64,000 nt of DNA from Galaxea fascicularis (Eukaryota > Cnidaria > Anthozoa > Scleractinia > Euphylliidae), in NCBI GenBank assembly GCA_948470475.1, contig OX419335.1:21188999-21252998 (forward strand), in the 5' to 3' direction. Made by a program: the position numbers and the translations under genes. Shown piece by piece: positions 1-14,600 of this stretch. The stretch's first letter is position 1; the number at the start of each line of letters is the position of its first letter. Below the pieces are notes generated by a model that was not told where the DNA came from, made no database searches, and saw nothing but the letters and a program-made list of their open reading frames with translations.

Positions 1-504
1 GAAGACATCAATTGCGTATTTTCGTCTATGCTGTATCCTAGCCAGTATTGCATAACATGCGATGCATTGTGCTTATCTTATAAGTTCTGTAGTGTGAACG
101 TTAATATTAAATCCTCTCCTTCCGGGTCTCCTGTGGTGCTAATTGCTACTCTATGCATGGTCATACTGCTGAAAATGTGTGGATACGAATCACACAGGAC
201 GCTCCTTCAGTTCTGCAAACATTTCTAATAATAATTACACCTTTGTCTTCACTTTGACTGAACTCAAACGACTGTTTTAAATGTTTAAGGAGATATTTGC
301 TCGTTGATCGTTCGCTAGTATCACGTTACATGACTAGAAGTGTTTCCATGGCACTGTGCTTTTATGTTTAGAGCACATGACTTAATATATTGATCCGACT
401 TGGAAACAAAAGAAACAGAACAAATATGCAACACGTAAACGATATTTAAGGAAAATGCAAAAATTTTGTCAGCATCTGCTGCGGAAAGCTTGCAGAGTTT
501 ACAT

Positions 505-763
505 ACATACATTACTTTATTTACCCTCGGATTTTAGAGTAGTTTATGCAGCTAATATCTCCGAGCATTTAACCAACGGATGAGATAGACCACCACACCG
601 GGAACTACGTCCCCTACTCTTTTCGAACAGTGTGTGGGTTCTTTTACGTCCCACAGAATCAATTATGAAGAGTTGTGAGACGGGGCCTACGGTTTATCGT
701 CCTTATCCGAGGAGACTAGAAAGTCTAACCATTTGCAGATGTCCTTACAAAGGCAGCGCTTTG
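505..763 (-). repeat. 5'-truncated SINE copy A
   Basis: The reverse complement matches the plus strand at about 55378-55735 nearly base for base, apart from an insertion in the other copy. Shared landmarks are TTTGTAAGGACATCTGCAAA, GGACGTAAAAGAACCCACAC and a 3' end reading GGGTAAATAAAGTAATGTA. This copy lacks the tRNA-like head present in the other copy, the usual 5' truncation of a retroposon. Confidence 0.85.
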
Positions 764-1017
764 CAGGTTTTGCAGGTTTTGTCGCCGTTGCCGTAGCCTT
801 AACCTAGTCTTTTGCCCACCGTTGCATCTGCCACACAAGGCTTTCACAAAGTTCAAAAAACAGAACTGCTGCAGTTTTAATTGTCTCTGCCCTAAACCCC
901 AGTACAGTAGGAATTCGGTAGTTTCTTGAATGCGGATTTGTTTTTATCAATAGGTTTGATAAGGCAAATTGGCACTTAAAAGGCTTCAAGTGTTCAATTC
1001 GGGCGTTAGTCCTTCAA

Positions 1018-1408
1018 GGGCACCCAACGTCAATTTTCGGAATATATCTGTTCGGAAGACGATTTGAGATCTAGAATTTTCGGAACATTTGTTGTAAAAT
1101 TTCTTGCTTGCCTGCCTCTCCTAGGATTTTCGAACATCAAAAAAATGGTATAATTGCCCATTTTTAACGGATTTTCACCCTAAAAAGGTCACCTAGCATT
1201 TTCGGGAGCCTTATTTCTGGCTGAAATTTTCGAAAAGGTAAGTTTTGATCCCTATAATTTTCGGATCACTAAACTTTCAGCTAGGAAATCCGAACAGATG
1301 AACAAATTTTAGGAGATAAAAATATGCCTATATCTACCGTTTAAATACTAAAATACGTTCAACAATGCTACGTTTAGTGGTTTTGAACTATATTCTCGTT
1401 GGGTGCCC
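1018..1408. mobile_element. MITE-like element with GGGCACCCAACG terminal inverted repeats
   Basis: GGGCACCCAACG at 1018-1029 is mirrored by CGTTGGGTGCCC at 1397-1408. The 390-bp interior is non-coding and rich in repeated TTTTCGGA-type words. No clear target-site duplication was found, so the superfamily is open. Confidence 0.6.
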
Positions 1409-3574
1409 CTGGTCCTTGGTAGGTTTTTTTGAATGGTTTTTCGGGAGGGATTTTATCCTCACATTCTAAAACTTGAATCATATTAAACACGGCTTGGTTT
1501 CACCGTCGCTCGAAGTAAAATGGTTCTAACTACATTTCTGAGAAATAACTTTCTTTTTACTTACGCTAAGCTTCGAAGAACGGTTTCCGTTTTGTGCTGC
1601 CAACACGTCTTCGGAGTAGAAGCGTCGCGAGAGACGTAGACGGTGCACTCGTGAAAGTCCTGCAAAAAGAGCAACGTATTAAAAGTATAGAAATATGAAA
1701 TTAGTGGGTTAATGTGGCCGGGATAAAACAAGAAGAGGAGAAAACACTTAGTATAATCTGGTTAGATCTGGGTCACTTTGAAAGAAGGGTTAGAGCCATT
1801 TTATGCCCGAGGGAATTGGCAAGTTTTAAGGAAGCGTCAATAAAAAAAAACAGCTCTGTTTCCGGCTTGAGAACTAGCACTTCAGATGTTCTTTCGTTTT
1901 ACCACGAAACAGCACCGTTGTACTGGAAGATAAAATCAGAGTTAAAGACTCCGAAAATCAAACTCCGGGAAAGTAACTGACAGGCGATAGATTGTACGCA
2001 ATTAACTTGAATTATAGTGAAAATGGAAATTTTAATATTTGACACGACTCCAAAAATAACCTCTCTTAGTCTGTTATTATCGACACTATATATTTTACCC
2101 ACTAGAGCATGCATCACACAGGGCATATTATCATAGCGACCACGAGAGCTAAACTGATACAAAAACGACGGAACCACAGCAAAAATTGAAACCATTAGCG
2201 AAGTTTTCAGGATTAGAACTTGAAATTCTGTTGAATCTATAGTTTTACGTCGCTCGCCAGCATTTGGCGCAAGACGAACGAGAACCGGGTACGAGGTCAT
2301 CTTGCGGCAATGAAATAATAAATAGGTAAAAATTGCCTCCCTTCCTTTTTCTATTCCACTTCATCTTAAAAAATATTACCACCATTTTAACTCTCACCGA
2401 AACTTATCAAAAGCCAACAACGAAATCAAAATACACTGTAGTCGCGATATTTTGCATCCAGTTACTTATCTTGCGAGTATGATTGGCTTAACCGCGTAAA
2501 ACGTTGGCTAACATAAATGAATTTGGAGTAATGATCGAGGTTAGCCAAGTAAAGGTCATTCTTCAATTCCGTAACAGTATGGCTGCCCTTATCATTTCGC
2601 ACTTGCCCAGATAACCAAGACTTAAGGACGGCCTCCAGTTTAGCTGATCGTTATATTACTATTAGGTTGCAATTATCACACCACTATACATGCATATTAT
2701 GTACTACAAATGAAAACCTCCCTAAATAGTAACCTGAAATGCGCAATAGTGCCCTTCTCTTTTTAAAAACCATTTTGCCGCGGATAACACGAGTGTCCAG
2801 CAGGTTCCAGACGGGCTATGGAAGTCTTGGGTCTGTTGAACATAAGTAGGTGCAACACTACTAATACGTCAACAACGCAGCATGTGCTTTTAATAATTTC
2901 TAGTTACTGTATACTGTTAGCAAATACTGGACTATGAGCAACGCAGAAAATGTAAACAAGAAACTTGGGTGAACCAAGATGGCACGCAAAGAAGGTATGT
3001 TACTGTTTGTTAGCTTTGTGAGCAAAATGGTTGAGCTATGAAAAAAATTAGCTCTCTTTCTCGATGCCACGTTTTCCGTGAATCTGAAGCGGCTCAAGCG
3101 GCTCACGCAGGCTGGAGCGATATTCATGTTAAGTTTCTAATTAACTATAGCTACGGAACTATCGCAGTGAATATAAATCAGTACTGTACTTTCTTTTTCT
3201 GTCCGTTCTAGTTTATTCTCCGATGAGGCATTTCCTACTACTTAAGTTAAGGTCTTTTTTTATTCCATTCGAGGTTATACACAAAGTGCGTTCACTTCAG
3301 TTTATAAGAAGTAAAGCTCATTTCGTACATCACGCAATTGTCTGTGGTCTCATTGGAGAGTTCGCGTTGTTACTATGGAAGGAAATTATGCGATAACAAA
3401 GACTGAGCCTAGGGATAAAAACATGTTTGTTCCGGAATTATATCCATAACTTAGGGATCCTGGTACAGTGCCCTAACAAATGAGCGTCCAACTCAACTGG
3501 GCGCTATGCTGAGAGTATATATTATGTATTCACCTTCAAGGGTACGTACATTAAGAGCTTCCACTTGACTTGAC

Positions 3575-3632
3575 AGCTCAGTTGGCGGAGGACTTCACTG
3601 CTGTAACAAGCATCACGGGTACAAAACCCTTT
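3575..3632 (+). repeat. Degenerate tRNA-like (SINE head) fragment
   Basis: AGCTCAGTTGGC resembles an internal promoter A box. About 40 bases later, GGGTACAAAACCC resembles a degenerate B box. There is no foldable complete tRNA, so this is more likely an old SINE head than a gene. Confidence 0.35.
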
Positions 3633-4007
3633 AAAGGCGGGACCCTGATCTGTTGTCAGCCCGTTAAAATTGTATTAATGAAGGTAACGGTCCTTAAATC
3701 AAACTGAAAATATTTTCTGTGGGCAACTCGACAAACCAAGTTTAGTTTAATAAAATCAGAAAATCCGGGTTTTAAATTTATCTAGTTTCCACCACCGGCA
3801 TGCACTTCCTTCTAACTTCCTTCGCCAAAGAAAGGAAAGAAAGAAACGCACCTACGCACGGGACTTCAAAGAACGAAAGTGCTTGTCAACTGCCACTTGC
3901 ATCGTTTGAATGCCTCCGATTGTCCTGCCACTGGAGTTGGCAAATTAGTAGATAACAGACAGTATCAAACTTGACATGTCATGAAGTTGCACTTTTTTTA
4001 TGAAAGC

Positions 4008-4060
4008 TCGCGCGTAAACGTAAAAGTTGAACCTTGCTCAACTTTTACGTTTACGCGCGA
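4008..4060. repeat. Perfect 23-bp hairpin with 7-nt loop
   Basis: Left arm 4008-4030 and right arm 4038-4060 are exact inverted copies (TCGCGCGTAAACGTAAAAGT and so on) around the loop ACCTTGC. It is either a tiny foldback transposon or a hairpin-forming locus. I recall similar hairpins repeated in coral DNA, but cannot test copy number here. Confidence 0.8.
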
Positions 4061-7000
4061 ACTTCCACATATACATTACGTACGTAAAGCCATTTAAAGT
4101 TTACGTCCGTACGCACGTGAAAATTACGCGACAGTGGAAATCCACCTTTAGCCGTTCGTCAAAGGGAAGAAACAGCTGTTTATCCCATTCGGCCGACTGT
4201 ATTTTGGGATCGCCGACAAAGGGTTTTTTTTTTCAAGAAAGTTTTAGTCCTGTTCTGCCCACGCGCATGACTAAGAATGTCATGATGGTGTGGTAAAAAT
4301 TGACAGGACTGATTTCGTGATTCCCTGCTTTTTATCCAGCTTTCCCTCAAAACTGCAATATTTTTCCCGCCTTCCGCTTGTAAAATATAGTAAAATGCGT
4401 TTCCCGACCGAACTTCTTTCATTGCATATTCTTCTTAATTAATAAGGTGTACCGCATCGGGCTTGAGATTTAGTTATCTCAGTGCCCACACAGATGGCAG
4501 TATTGTCCTGGAAAGAAGCTCACTGAATGGGATATTGTTCTGAGATATTAAAAACGCCTGCCTAGTTGTAATGTTTATTGCTTTTCTCTCATTGTTATTT
4601 TTTATTTATGAGCAAGCTCAACCTATAGCTGTTATTATCAGTTCTAAGTTAGTGATAGGGAAAACTCCAAGAATGCTGTTTTTTTATCTAAACTAACTAG
4701 CTACTGGAACATTGTGTGGCGAACAAGCGAAAAATAGACCATTTAAAAAATCATTTCTATTTTAACTTTTCATCGGTTAAAGAAGCCAGTGAAAACGTCA
4801 TTCGCTCAAACAAACGTTAGAAACTGATTTCAGAAGAAAAATAAAGTGAATGTTGTTGAACTGCAGCCCGCAGCTGCAGGTGAATGAAAAATGCAAAGGT
4901 TTCGTCTAAATATCATAAAACAAACAATAAACGAGTAATGGATGACTGGCATATTGTGTTCGAACGGTCAGTCTCTTGAATGTACCCCGACAGAGTAAAA
5001 ACCTTGAGCAACTTATTTTTCCATGGAATTTCCAAAAACCAGTAATTGGACAAAAAGAAACGAAAAGAAAAGAGTGAAACCATTTTGGAAATGACATATT
5101 AAGATTAAATGTACAGTTAAAGTTTATTTTAATGTTAAATTGACTTAAAATCGTTGAAAACTGAACGCAAACCATCCAATTCAAACTAAACAGTGGTGAG
5201 AATAATGATGGCTATTAAAACTCTCAAACAGAAGAACGTTTCAAGAATTTCTATCAACTTGATGCCAGGTCATGCACCGACCAAGGAATGCTTTTCCAAA
5301 CACACTTATTCCCTTAAATCAATGATACATAATTATTTTGGATGTAGTTCACTATCAGAACACAGCTCCGGAGAAGTTTCATAAAAATTAATATCATCGC
5401 TTTGTCAATCCAATCCTCAAAAAAATATCAACTACAAAAATCAAGACAGATTGAAAGATAACCAAAACATTCTTGTACAAAGCAAAATTCACGGGAATAC
5501 TGCTGCTGAAAAAATCTATTTTAATTATTTTACCACAGTTGACAATTTCGTCTAATTTCACAGATAATAGTTAAATACGGCGACAAACAGAATTGCCAAA
5601 TTCCGCAATCAAGTAATTTAATGTTCAGTCTTGATGTAAAAGATTCACGTTATTAACCCTTTTGCTAAATTTCTTCAGATGCACGTCGCACTAAGAGAAG
5701 CAAAATATGTGGTGCAAAGACGTTAAACAAGAAAGGAACTGGATTCGCTATGAAGGGTTAACTCGTAAAACAAAGCATAACAAAATTAGAGCATTCTCTT
5801 TTTACGCTTTGCACAAGCTAACCTTAAAAACAGAACTGCATAATATCTGTCCATGTGACTCAACGTTCACGTGATTTCCGTGGTTGGGTCAATTCTACGA
5901 TGCCAGGTCTAATTACTTTTGAAGAGTAGACTGATTGTTCAAAATAATCCCCAGTTTGGCCGGATAAAAGCCCTGCGAAAGCGGCGACGCAAGTTAGCAT
6001 TCACTCCTTTGTAACTGAATTTACTATCACCAACACGTTTCAACACCGGTGAAACACTTAGGTGAGAAAAAGGTGCGAAAGCCTAAAATCATTTGCAATT
6101 TAAAAAGGAAACGAAACAACTTCTTATATAGAAGCGCAGAATGAATATACATGTAATAGCACAAAATGTAAATATTTATCCAAGACATCACAACACGTTT
6201 ACTTGACAGCGACTTAAACAGAAACGCGACCCCCAGAGGTCCACATCAATCCTTGATCTCGTGGCGGCATCATCAAAGTGCATTTTGGTTTTGTCGGTGT
6301 CTTTGATTGACACATTAACAGGTTGGTCAATGTGGAGTACAAAAACCGCCAACAGTAAAAAGCTGACGGAAAATAAAACTTCAACAGAATATGGGACCGC
6401 TATTTGTCACAAGAGACTGTATTGTTCGAGAAAAAAAAAGTGAAAAGATATACCAGCCTTCGTTCATTCAAGATAAGCAAAGCTACATGAATCGAAAGAA
6501 AAATTTTGAATTTATTCACTCAACCTTCACGGTCCTTCTTAATAATAGAAGCTTAAAAATAGGAAAGGTAAAGATGGTGGTAATCGGTGGAAACAATGGT
6601 AATTTGAGGCGGAAGAATAGGTTTTGTAGCCTAGTGACAGGAGCATTTAGTGTTGTAAAAAGGTGCTTATCTTCGAAGCAGGTTTCTTGCAGTGAGCACA
6701 GATTTATGCCTCTAAATTCGGTCTGTTTTTACGCATATAAATTACCCAGATTTGCCGGTATCATGTTAAGACAACAGCAGCCTTACAAACAAAGCCCATT
6801 GTTGGGCTGTTCAAAAATCAACGAATGTAAACAAAGGTACGGCCTCCTTTGACCAGAGAGAGAAATTAGCAAACTAAGGAAATTTTCGTTCTCTTTCAAG
6901 TTTGCCCTTATCATCAGTATTCCAAACAAATGGGGCTATCTTCTAACTGCTTACAAAAACAAATAATACATGGAAAATAACACAACACCGAGGGCTGACT

Positions 7001-9558
7001 ACTTTACGAAGGTTAAAATCCATTTTCATTGCAAAATTATTAACCAACGAAGTTGCGAATGAGGGAGTCAAACCGGCTACTAATACAGAGGACTGTTAAG
7101 TTCGTTTACACCCACAGTTTGTAAAATCATCCATCGCATTATGCACCGCGCATTATGTATCTGCAATAAAAGGATGTTTATTTATAAAAAGTACTTTTCG
7201 AGCCCTTTATTTACTTAACACCAAAAAATAGCGACACTCTAGGAGGGACTGGCCGTTTTTTGGATAAAAAATTATACATGATATCAAAAAACACGCGTTG
7301 CATTAGCTTGAAAAAAGTAATTCTGGACGAGTGTAATATTGCGATACGGCGGCACCATACTTTGAATGAACGACAAAATATTAAATATTGCACCGCTTGC
7401 CGAGGCAGGAAGAGTGAATTTCAAAGTGCACATAGGAATTGTAAAATGAATGAGCATTTACCTTCATGTGTAGGATTCTCGATTAGATCAGCAGAATCAC
7501 ACAGCTTGGATTTGATTTTGGTGGTGGCTGCGAGAAACCTCGAACAGTCCAGATATTCCTTGGACACAGACAAAACAAGGGTTAGCTAGTCACTCTAAAA
7601 CGCGTGTTAAGCTTTATGTAAGAGCTATTCAACTCTTAAGTAAAAACACAACAACTTGTACTTACTATGTCATCGATAAATGTCCTTAGTTTCTTTTCGT
7701 TTGAAAAGAGAACACATAACCGGTTCAGCCACTCGCTGCCATCCTCGGCTAAAACGCGGAGATGGAAAATTGGAAAATGAGTACGCTCGCCTTGGCCGAT
7801 TTCCGTTCACAAATTTGTCCCTAATATGTAGGCACTTACTTAATATAGTTAGCCATCCCTCCAACTTCTCGGCAACCATTGATCAAAGCCAAGCTCGGGA
7901 AAACGTCAATAATTTGTGCAAGAAATGACCACAACCTTTCTAATCCATGCGAAGAGCAGTGTCCTTCTTTGATTTTCTCACTTGCAATCTACTTTGCACT
8001 GACAATATCAACCATCATTATAATGCGAGAAAACTAATAAGTGTTTATAGCTGAATCGACCAATCGGATGACCCGCCTTTGTTTGGTGATAATTGTCAAT
8101 GTATCTAAAGGTTGCGTAGCTGCATTTTTTGACACGGTGTGAGTGCCAATCTACAGCTATTTATCATCGTTTCGAACCGCATGACGAAGGAAGACACTTG
8201 AACGCTTAATTTCTCGTATCAGAGACGGACAATAGTTCTGTAGATACAAGAATAAAGAATAAGGAAACAGGTGGGAAATGAAGAAACAATGCACAACTTT
8301 TATCCTTCCTAATTAACTTTTCACGGAGGTAAAGAAGGTCGCGATGTGATACAATCCAAACGCGACATGCTCAGAGGGTTTTCAAACATAGAGGCAATTA
8401 AGACAGAATAATTTAAAGGGGCTCATATTGGTTTTGTAAGATCGTATCAACTTTCATTTGTTTGTAAATAGCTTCAGGACTGTCTCTATGTACAGCTTAG
8501 CAAAGACAACGCTCGTTTACGTGGGAGTTAAAGGGAACCCGAGGGACTCTAGAACGATCCAGCATTTGCCCTTCGGAAATTCCAAACGGGGAAGGCGAGC
8601 TTTAAATCCTCAAGGAAAAAACACTTTACGTACGAAAAGACATCAGCAAGTTATGGATGGAGAATTTATGGAGTGACATGACAATTTAAGTGGAAATTCA
8701 TATACAACAAGCTTAAAACAGTAAGAATGCCCTTGAATGAAGTGTTGCGGTCGAACGTCAGAACTATTTTTGGAAGGCAAAAATATGGCACACGAGAGCT
8801 ACTGGTTGAGGTTTGCTTACAGCTCATGCAGTGGAAATGCGAGTTGGTTTTCTTTTTTGCGTCACTGACGTCAAAACTGCTTATGCTTCACCGGGTTCCA
8901 AGTGCCTCATTTGGTAAGCTCGTATAACTAATTGATATTGACGAAACAATTTCATGAGCAATGTTACAAATGAACTGACTGAACTTGACCTAGGGGTGAA
9001 CGAAGCTACATGTTCAAAAAAAAAATGATATTCATCTATGAAGGAAGGAAACAACGCTTAAACGCCAAAGATTTCCAGGTTGTCCACGAAAACGACGCTG
9101 ACACGCTATACTGACTACGGCGCTTTTTAATCAAATGCTGGCGCTTATTCTGGTCCAGGAATACTTCAAAGCAATTTATTTTATGGTTCTTTTTATTTTC
9201 CGGAACGAAGCTTATCAAGACCGTGGAATTTTTTCGCCAAAATACACCAATAACAAAGGAATTTAAATCACTTTTTGCTAACGACTCACGTGTTCGGTGG
9301 CCACTTAAAACCAAACCAAATATCGACTGCAAGTGACCTGTTAATTATTGAATGTATATTCTGTTATAAAAAGCAAGAGAATGTAAGTTAAGTATGTATG
9401 CAATCAGTCAACAGTCAACAACCCGAAATACAATTGACAAAACGCAGGACGAGTTCTAAAGAAATCGTGTAAAAAAGGAAATTTGTATCTTTGAGTGGTG
9501 TAGGAAATCGTAAATTGAGGGATTTCGTTTTGACGTGGCTTTCCGACTGTCAGCCTAA

Positions 9559-9734
9559 AGGCCCTGGCAAACGAGAACACATTGTTGCGGACATATTGTT
9601 GCCGACACAAGTGTTTCCCAGTTTGCGCAGCATGGAAACACAACATTCAGTTTGTGTCCCGCGCGTTTGCGCGCCCAAGAAACATCATGATTAACAATGT
9701 GTCCGCAACAACGTGTCCTCGCTTGCCAAGGCCT
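9559..9734. mobile_element. Harbinger-like MITE, 176 bp, TAA target duplication
   Basis: The termini AGGCCCTGGCAAACGAG and, inverted, AGGCCTTGGCAAGCGAG extend with few mismatches to TTGTTGCGGACA. TAA flanks both ends (9556-9558 and 9735-9737). A 3-bp TWA duplication is typical of the PIF/Harbinger superfamily. The interior is non-coding and itself partly palindromic. Confidence 0.7.
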
Positions 9735-11602
9735 TAAAGTTTGAACAAAATCAGAAAACGTTTTTGTGTCCCGGACATAAAAGGCAGCACAGATTCTGTC
9801 ACCACCTGCTTTGTCATTGCCTCAAGTCACAAATGTTTTAATGTCACCAAGAGAAAGACAGGTGTGTCACACCCTAGCTAGATCGTGTATGTCCTTCTTC
9901 CTTGTTTCTATCCAACTGCAGTACAAATGTGCATTCGAAACGTTCCTACTACAGAACTCCTCGTATTATTATGCCTATTTAGGTTTCTTTTTTAAATTCC
10001 ACCTCGTGACAGGTGAATTTTCTGCCAGCCTTGCCTCTCCAATGTCAGCTTGACGGATGGTGTTGCTACCAGACGGTACATGCCTGAGGTGACGAGATCC
10101 TTTTTATCCCACTTGAGGACGTAAATTGCAGTGCTTTTGTCCTCTCTTGCGGGTGAAAAAACGCATCTCCGATGCGTGGTGGTATTTTCACCTCATGTTC
10201 CACTGTTTGACCTGCCATTAGTTTTGTAACCCACGGCAAGTTTAGGCCCCAAGTGGGTCCAACCTCTGCTGCGGTATCAATGCCTTCGTGACTGATCTAT
10301 CCCTTCACTATTACCGTAAATGGAAATCGTACGTGAATCAACTAAACTGAAGAACTCAAAAGCTGAGAAGGCATAACAGAGCCCACTCAAAGTGTCACGT
10401 AGCAACACACGTCTTGTTTCTCCGGCAAATGGTGATAACCCCGAGTATGTTCAGCATTTTCTTTTTGATCGCGCTGAGGTCACGGACAAATCAGAAGAAA
10501 CTAGTCAATCAAAACGCTGGTGATTAACGATAGAGGAAGAAGGTAGCAAGGTGGTCTGACATTTGCCTCAAGTCACCGCCTGGAACCGAACACCTACACC
10601 TCTACATTATTGCATTTCACTATTCTCAACTGGGGCATGTTTGGTGTTTGTAACATTCTGTGCGGCAATCATAAGAACTTTGAACACAGCAAGACCACTT
10701 TCAAACAAGAGCGAAATAAAAAATAATACTAAATAATAGAAACTCATGTCGTTCGACAATATAACTGAGTTGAATTCAAAATCGATCGAACAGATCACCA
10801 ATCCCTTCAAATTACAAAAATCGACATCTAACTACCCGAAGGTAGAACGAAAACGAAGGGAGAAAACGCATAACAGGAGGAAATTTGTTATTGTAAACGG
10901 AAATCTATAATTGAGCTTAAAGACAATACGGGAAACCTTCTTTAAATTTAAATTAATTTTGTGGTTTTATTCTTTATTTCTTTAATTAAATATAATTGTG
11001 AGAGATACATGAAAGAGTTCGCAATGTATTTAAAAGAATACATTAACATGAAAAATATACAACCAACAAATCCAAAAATAATCAAGAACACTAAGAAAAA
11101 GGAAACAAATATAATAGTATATAGTCTTTTTATTTTTAAGGAGCCGTAAAAAAGCCTTTCTCACTGTAGTTTTCCTTCCGACACGTAATGAAAACCCGAA
11201 TAAATCTGTACAAGCCTGTGTAAGTGTAGAGATTTCCTTCCTGACTTTAATCACGAGTGTCGGTAATAACATGTGTATTGGGTCTCCTTCGCGTAAACAT
11301 GAAGTGTTTACTTGGCTTTCACGATATATAAAAATAATAATAAATGAAATAAGAAGTAAGTAAAGAACGTTGAATTTCACTCAGCCATATTTTCAGTCCT
11401 GCATGTGTACCGTGATGATATACCTTAAACAGATGGGCCCCAATGTTTTGAGGGTTTCGGGTGTAGCTAACCTGTAGCAGTTGTGACGTCATCAACGATT
11501 ACAGATTTATTTGATAATCACCAAGAGCAGCAGACAAAAAGCTTAGAATACACACCTGAATGAGTTAAAACGAATCAAGCTTGTTAGCATTATGCCCAGA
11601 GA

Positions 11603-11619
11603 CCCCCCCCCCCCCCCCC
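11603..11619 (+). repeat. Poly(C) run of 17
   Basis: Seventeen consecutive C residues are followed by four A residues. This is likely a length-variable homopolymer, where assembly error is also possible. Confidence 0.9.
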
Positions 11620-14600
11620 AAAATTACTTTCACATCATTTACATGCGCTGATTACAGAACGAGAGAACGAGGACGTAAATTTGTTTTTTAGTTTTTATTT
11701 TGGATACATGCATTTCTCATAACATAATTATCAAAACTTCGTAGAATTCTAGCGTAATTAGGGTAAATAGCATGACGTTCCATATAAAAGCCGCTCAGTA
11801 ACACTTGCTCATGGCGCTGTCTGGCTTTCAGTATTGACGGTATTTTGACTTTAATTTTCGGTGCTATAGAGTTTAAGATGTTATCATCCTAAACGATCAT
11901 CGCTGACACGTAAATAACGCCTAAAATAGAGCAACATTTACAAATATATCGACCTATGTTTACAGTACAAGCCTGACCTGGTGAAGTGATTTCCTTCCTG
12001 GGTAATTGCTCCACCAACGCAGAGAGCTGGATAAGTCAACATACGGCTGTGTATAGGCTTTTAATGCACGCAAGTCGTAAAAACGGCTACGTTAACTTAA
12101 ACTGGTGTCATGATTCGAAATGGTGCAACAGGCATAGCCATTCAGATTAAAGATACCAACTTTCATTCACTATAGGTCGTTGTTTGTTTTCGTTAACACA
12201 GGAAAACACGCAATGTAAGCCCCAAAATAAAGCAAAACAAGAACCCGCAATTATATCGAACGTTGTTTACTATACACGCTTAGGTCGGTGGAGACGTTTC
12301 CTTCCCGACGTTCTGGCTTCATCGACACACTGCGATACTGAGCGTGGGACATTTGAAGTCTGTGAAAAGGTATTTTATAAACACGCAACCATGTTTTTTT
12401 CCACGTCTAAATCGGTGTTTCAGTCTTTAATATCATACCCTACGAGGCACCGTAGCTTTTCAGACAGGCACTTAACTACGGTTTCCGTTGAACAACGGTA
12501 CGTACCACGAGGTCAGTATTGGTACCAAAACATATAGGACGTAAGTTAATCTTAGATAAGTCCTCAGATAACCTCTTAACATTTCGTCAAGTTTGCGTCA
12601 ACAAATTCATTGATAGCTCATCAGTGTACCTGGATGGAAAAGGAGAGCTAACACAAAATTAAGTTTTCTCGTCCAAGAATAGAATACTCCTTGCCTGGAA
12701 GACGTACAAGAGTGCAAACTAATATTAAAGCGCCTCGAGAACATATTTTAAAATGCTTCACATGCAAGGTTTTACCACATTGCTTTGTCAAGGCACAATA
12801 AAATTTAAACAATATACTAATTGCTAAAGCAAAGAGTGAAAACGTAGAAAGAAGTTAAAAGAAATTTCAGTTCAATTAGGCTTAAAAGCCAAACACTGAG
12901 AAAACTCCTGGCCGACTGGGGGAACTTAAATAGTAGCCCCAGTTTATATCGAGGCTGGACCTCAGTTGGTCCAATGGCCCCGAACAGAAAGTACTTTACT
13001 TCACAATTTGGGACGAATAGCAAAAATGTCAAATAGAAAGAAAGTTCCACTTATCTGTGACCTGACGCGTCTAAAACAGGTACCTGCGTCTCGCATAACA
13101 TGACTCTTGATCTCGTTTTTAGGCGAGGAAGGGGTACCTTTTCTTCACACGCTGCAAATGCGTGAAGTACGCTTGATGGCAGGCAGTGCTCTTCAATTTA
13201 TTATCTGTAAGATTGATAATACTCAGATGGTAGAAATCAAGACTACATGAAGGACATCACGTTTTCGGGTTCTCGCGAAACGTCATTGTTGACATGCGCT
13301 CAAGGGCGAGCTGTTAGGTTTGAGAGCGCGCTACGATTAAGACTGTGATGAAAACTGTTTGCCTCTTCAACTTTTCACTCCCCGAGAGGCGCCAGTTCCG
13401 ATGCAGGACAAAACTCTCTAAAATGATTTTTAAGGAGCAAAATGTCGAAAAACGAAGACTACAATAGGAAAATAATGATTGATAGTTTTTAATCACACTT
13501 TTAAGAAGTTTGCAGACGCGAAGTTGCGATCATATTTAATGTTTATGGGTGCTTGGTCTGATAATGATCAAATTTAACAATCTTCTAATATTGATTCACT
13601 TTGACCCAAAACAATGAGCAACGTAATGATCTCTGATAGCCATTATACAGCATCTCGTCTCCGACCAATTCGTTCGTCATGTGACAGCAGGAGAACAAGA
13701 TTAGAGAAAGGGGCTTCCACGTCCCTCATGAAACGAACTGCATAGGAAGCCCCTGCATCATGATGACAATACCAATAGAATCCTAATGTAGACGGAGAAG
13801 GTCAGACACTAAGGTGCCCCCCCCCCCGATTCGTTTTGCCATTTCTCCATAGGAGGGTGCTCTCGAATATTTGAGAGCGGACACAAGGTTGAAATTCATC
13901 GAACCACTGGACGTACTTCAGAGCAAACTTAATGGGCTTGCCTAGTCTACAGTTTACACTATAATAATTCTCCTTTTCAAGCGAAAACCTTACAATCGGC
14001 ACATATATCAGAGGTGGATTACAGACGGTCACTATCTTACCCCTTTAATTTTCCCAAATAAGACAATCCAAAGACCAATTCCTATGAGACAATGCACAAC
14101 AAAATTACCAAGGTCTTTGAACTCTAATACTGAACACCGAACCCCTAACCACAAACGGTTAAAGTCTATACCTTTCTTTTCGAACAAGACGACTCAACAC
14201 AATATCCTTTGGAGCAGAAGATATCTATAGATCCTGTAGATCGGGGTACTTCCACCCAAACTTCCTCCCACTTTGAAAATGGCGCAAAATATAAAATGGT
14301 AGAAAAGAAAATAACAAAGGTCATACACGCTAACACGCAAAGGCGGGAGAGAATCATTCACATCCTTCTCGTTTACTAATCAAGCTTCTACTTGTGGAAC
14401 ATTTGGTTCTCATTTTTAGCCTGACCGTTACTTTAATTTTCTATTTTCTCCGCAACTTTTGATGTTGTTGCCGCTGATGTTTTTACTGTTGGCTGGGTGC
14501 TTTAGGGAATGTAAGGACTGCACGCGTTGACCTCGTGGAAACCGTGAGAAATTTTATTCCCGGTTTACCATAAAAGGCCACGAGTAGCTTTCGTGAACGG

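Noticed and set aside
6391..6852. 153-codon open frame on the plus strand
   Set aside because: No recognisable motif, random-looking composition and no splice context; expected by chance in a window of this size.
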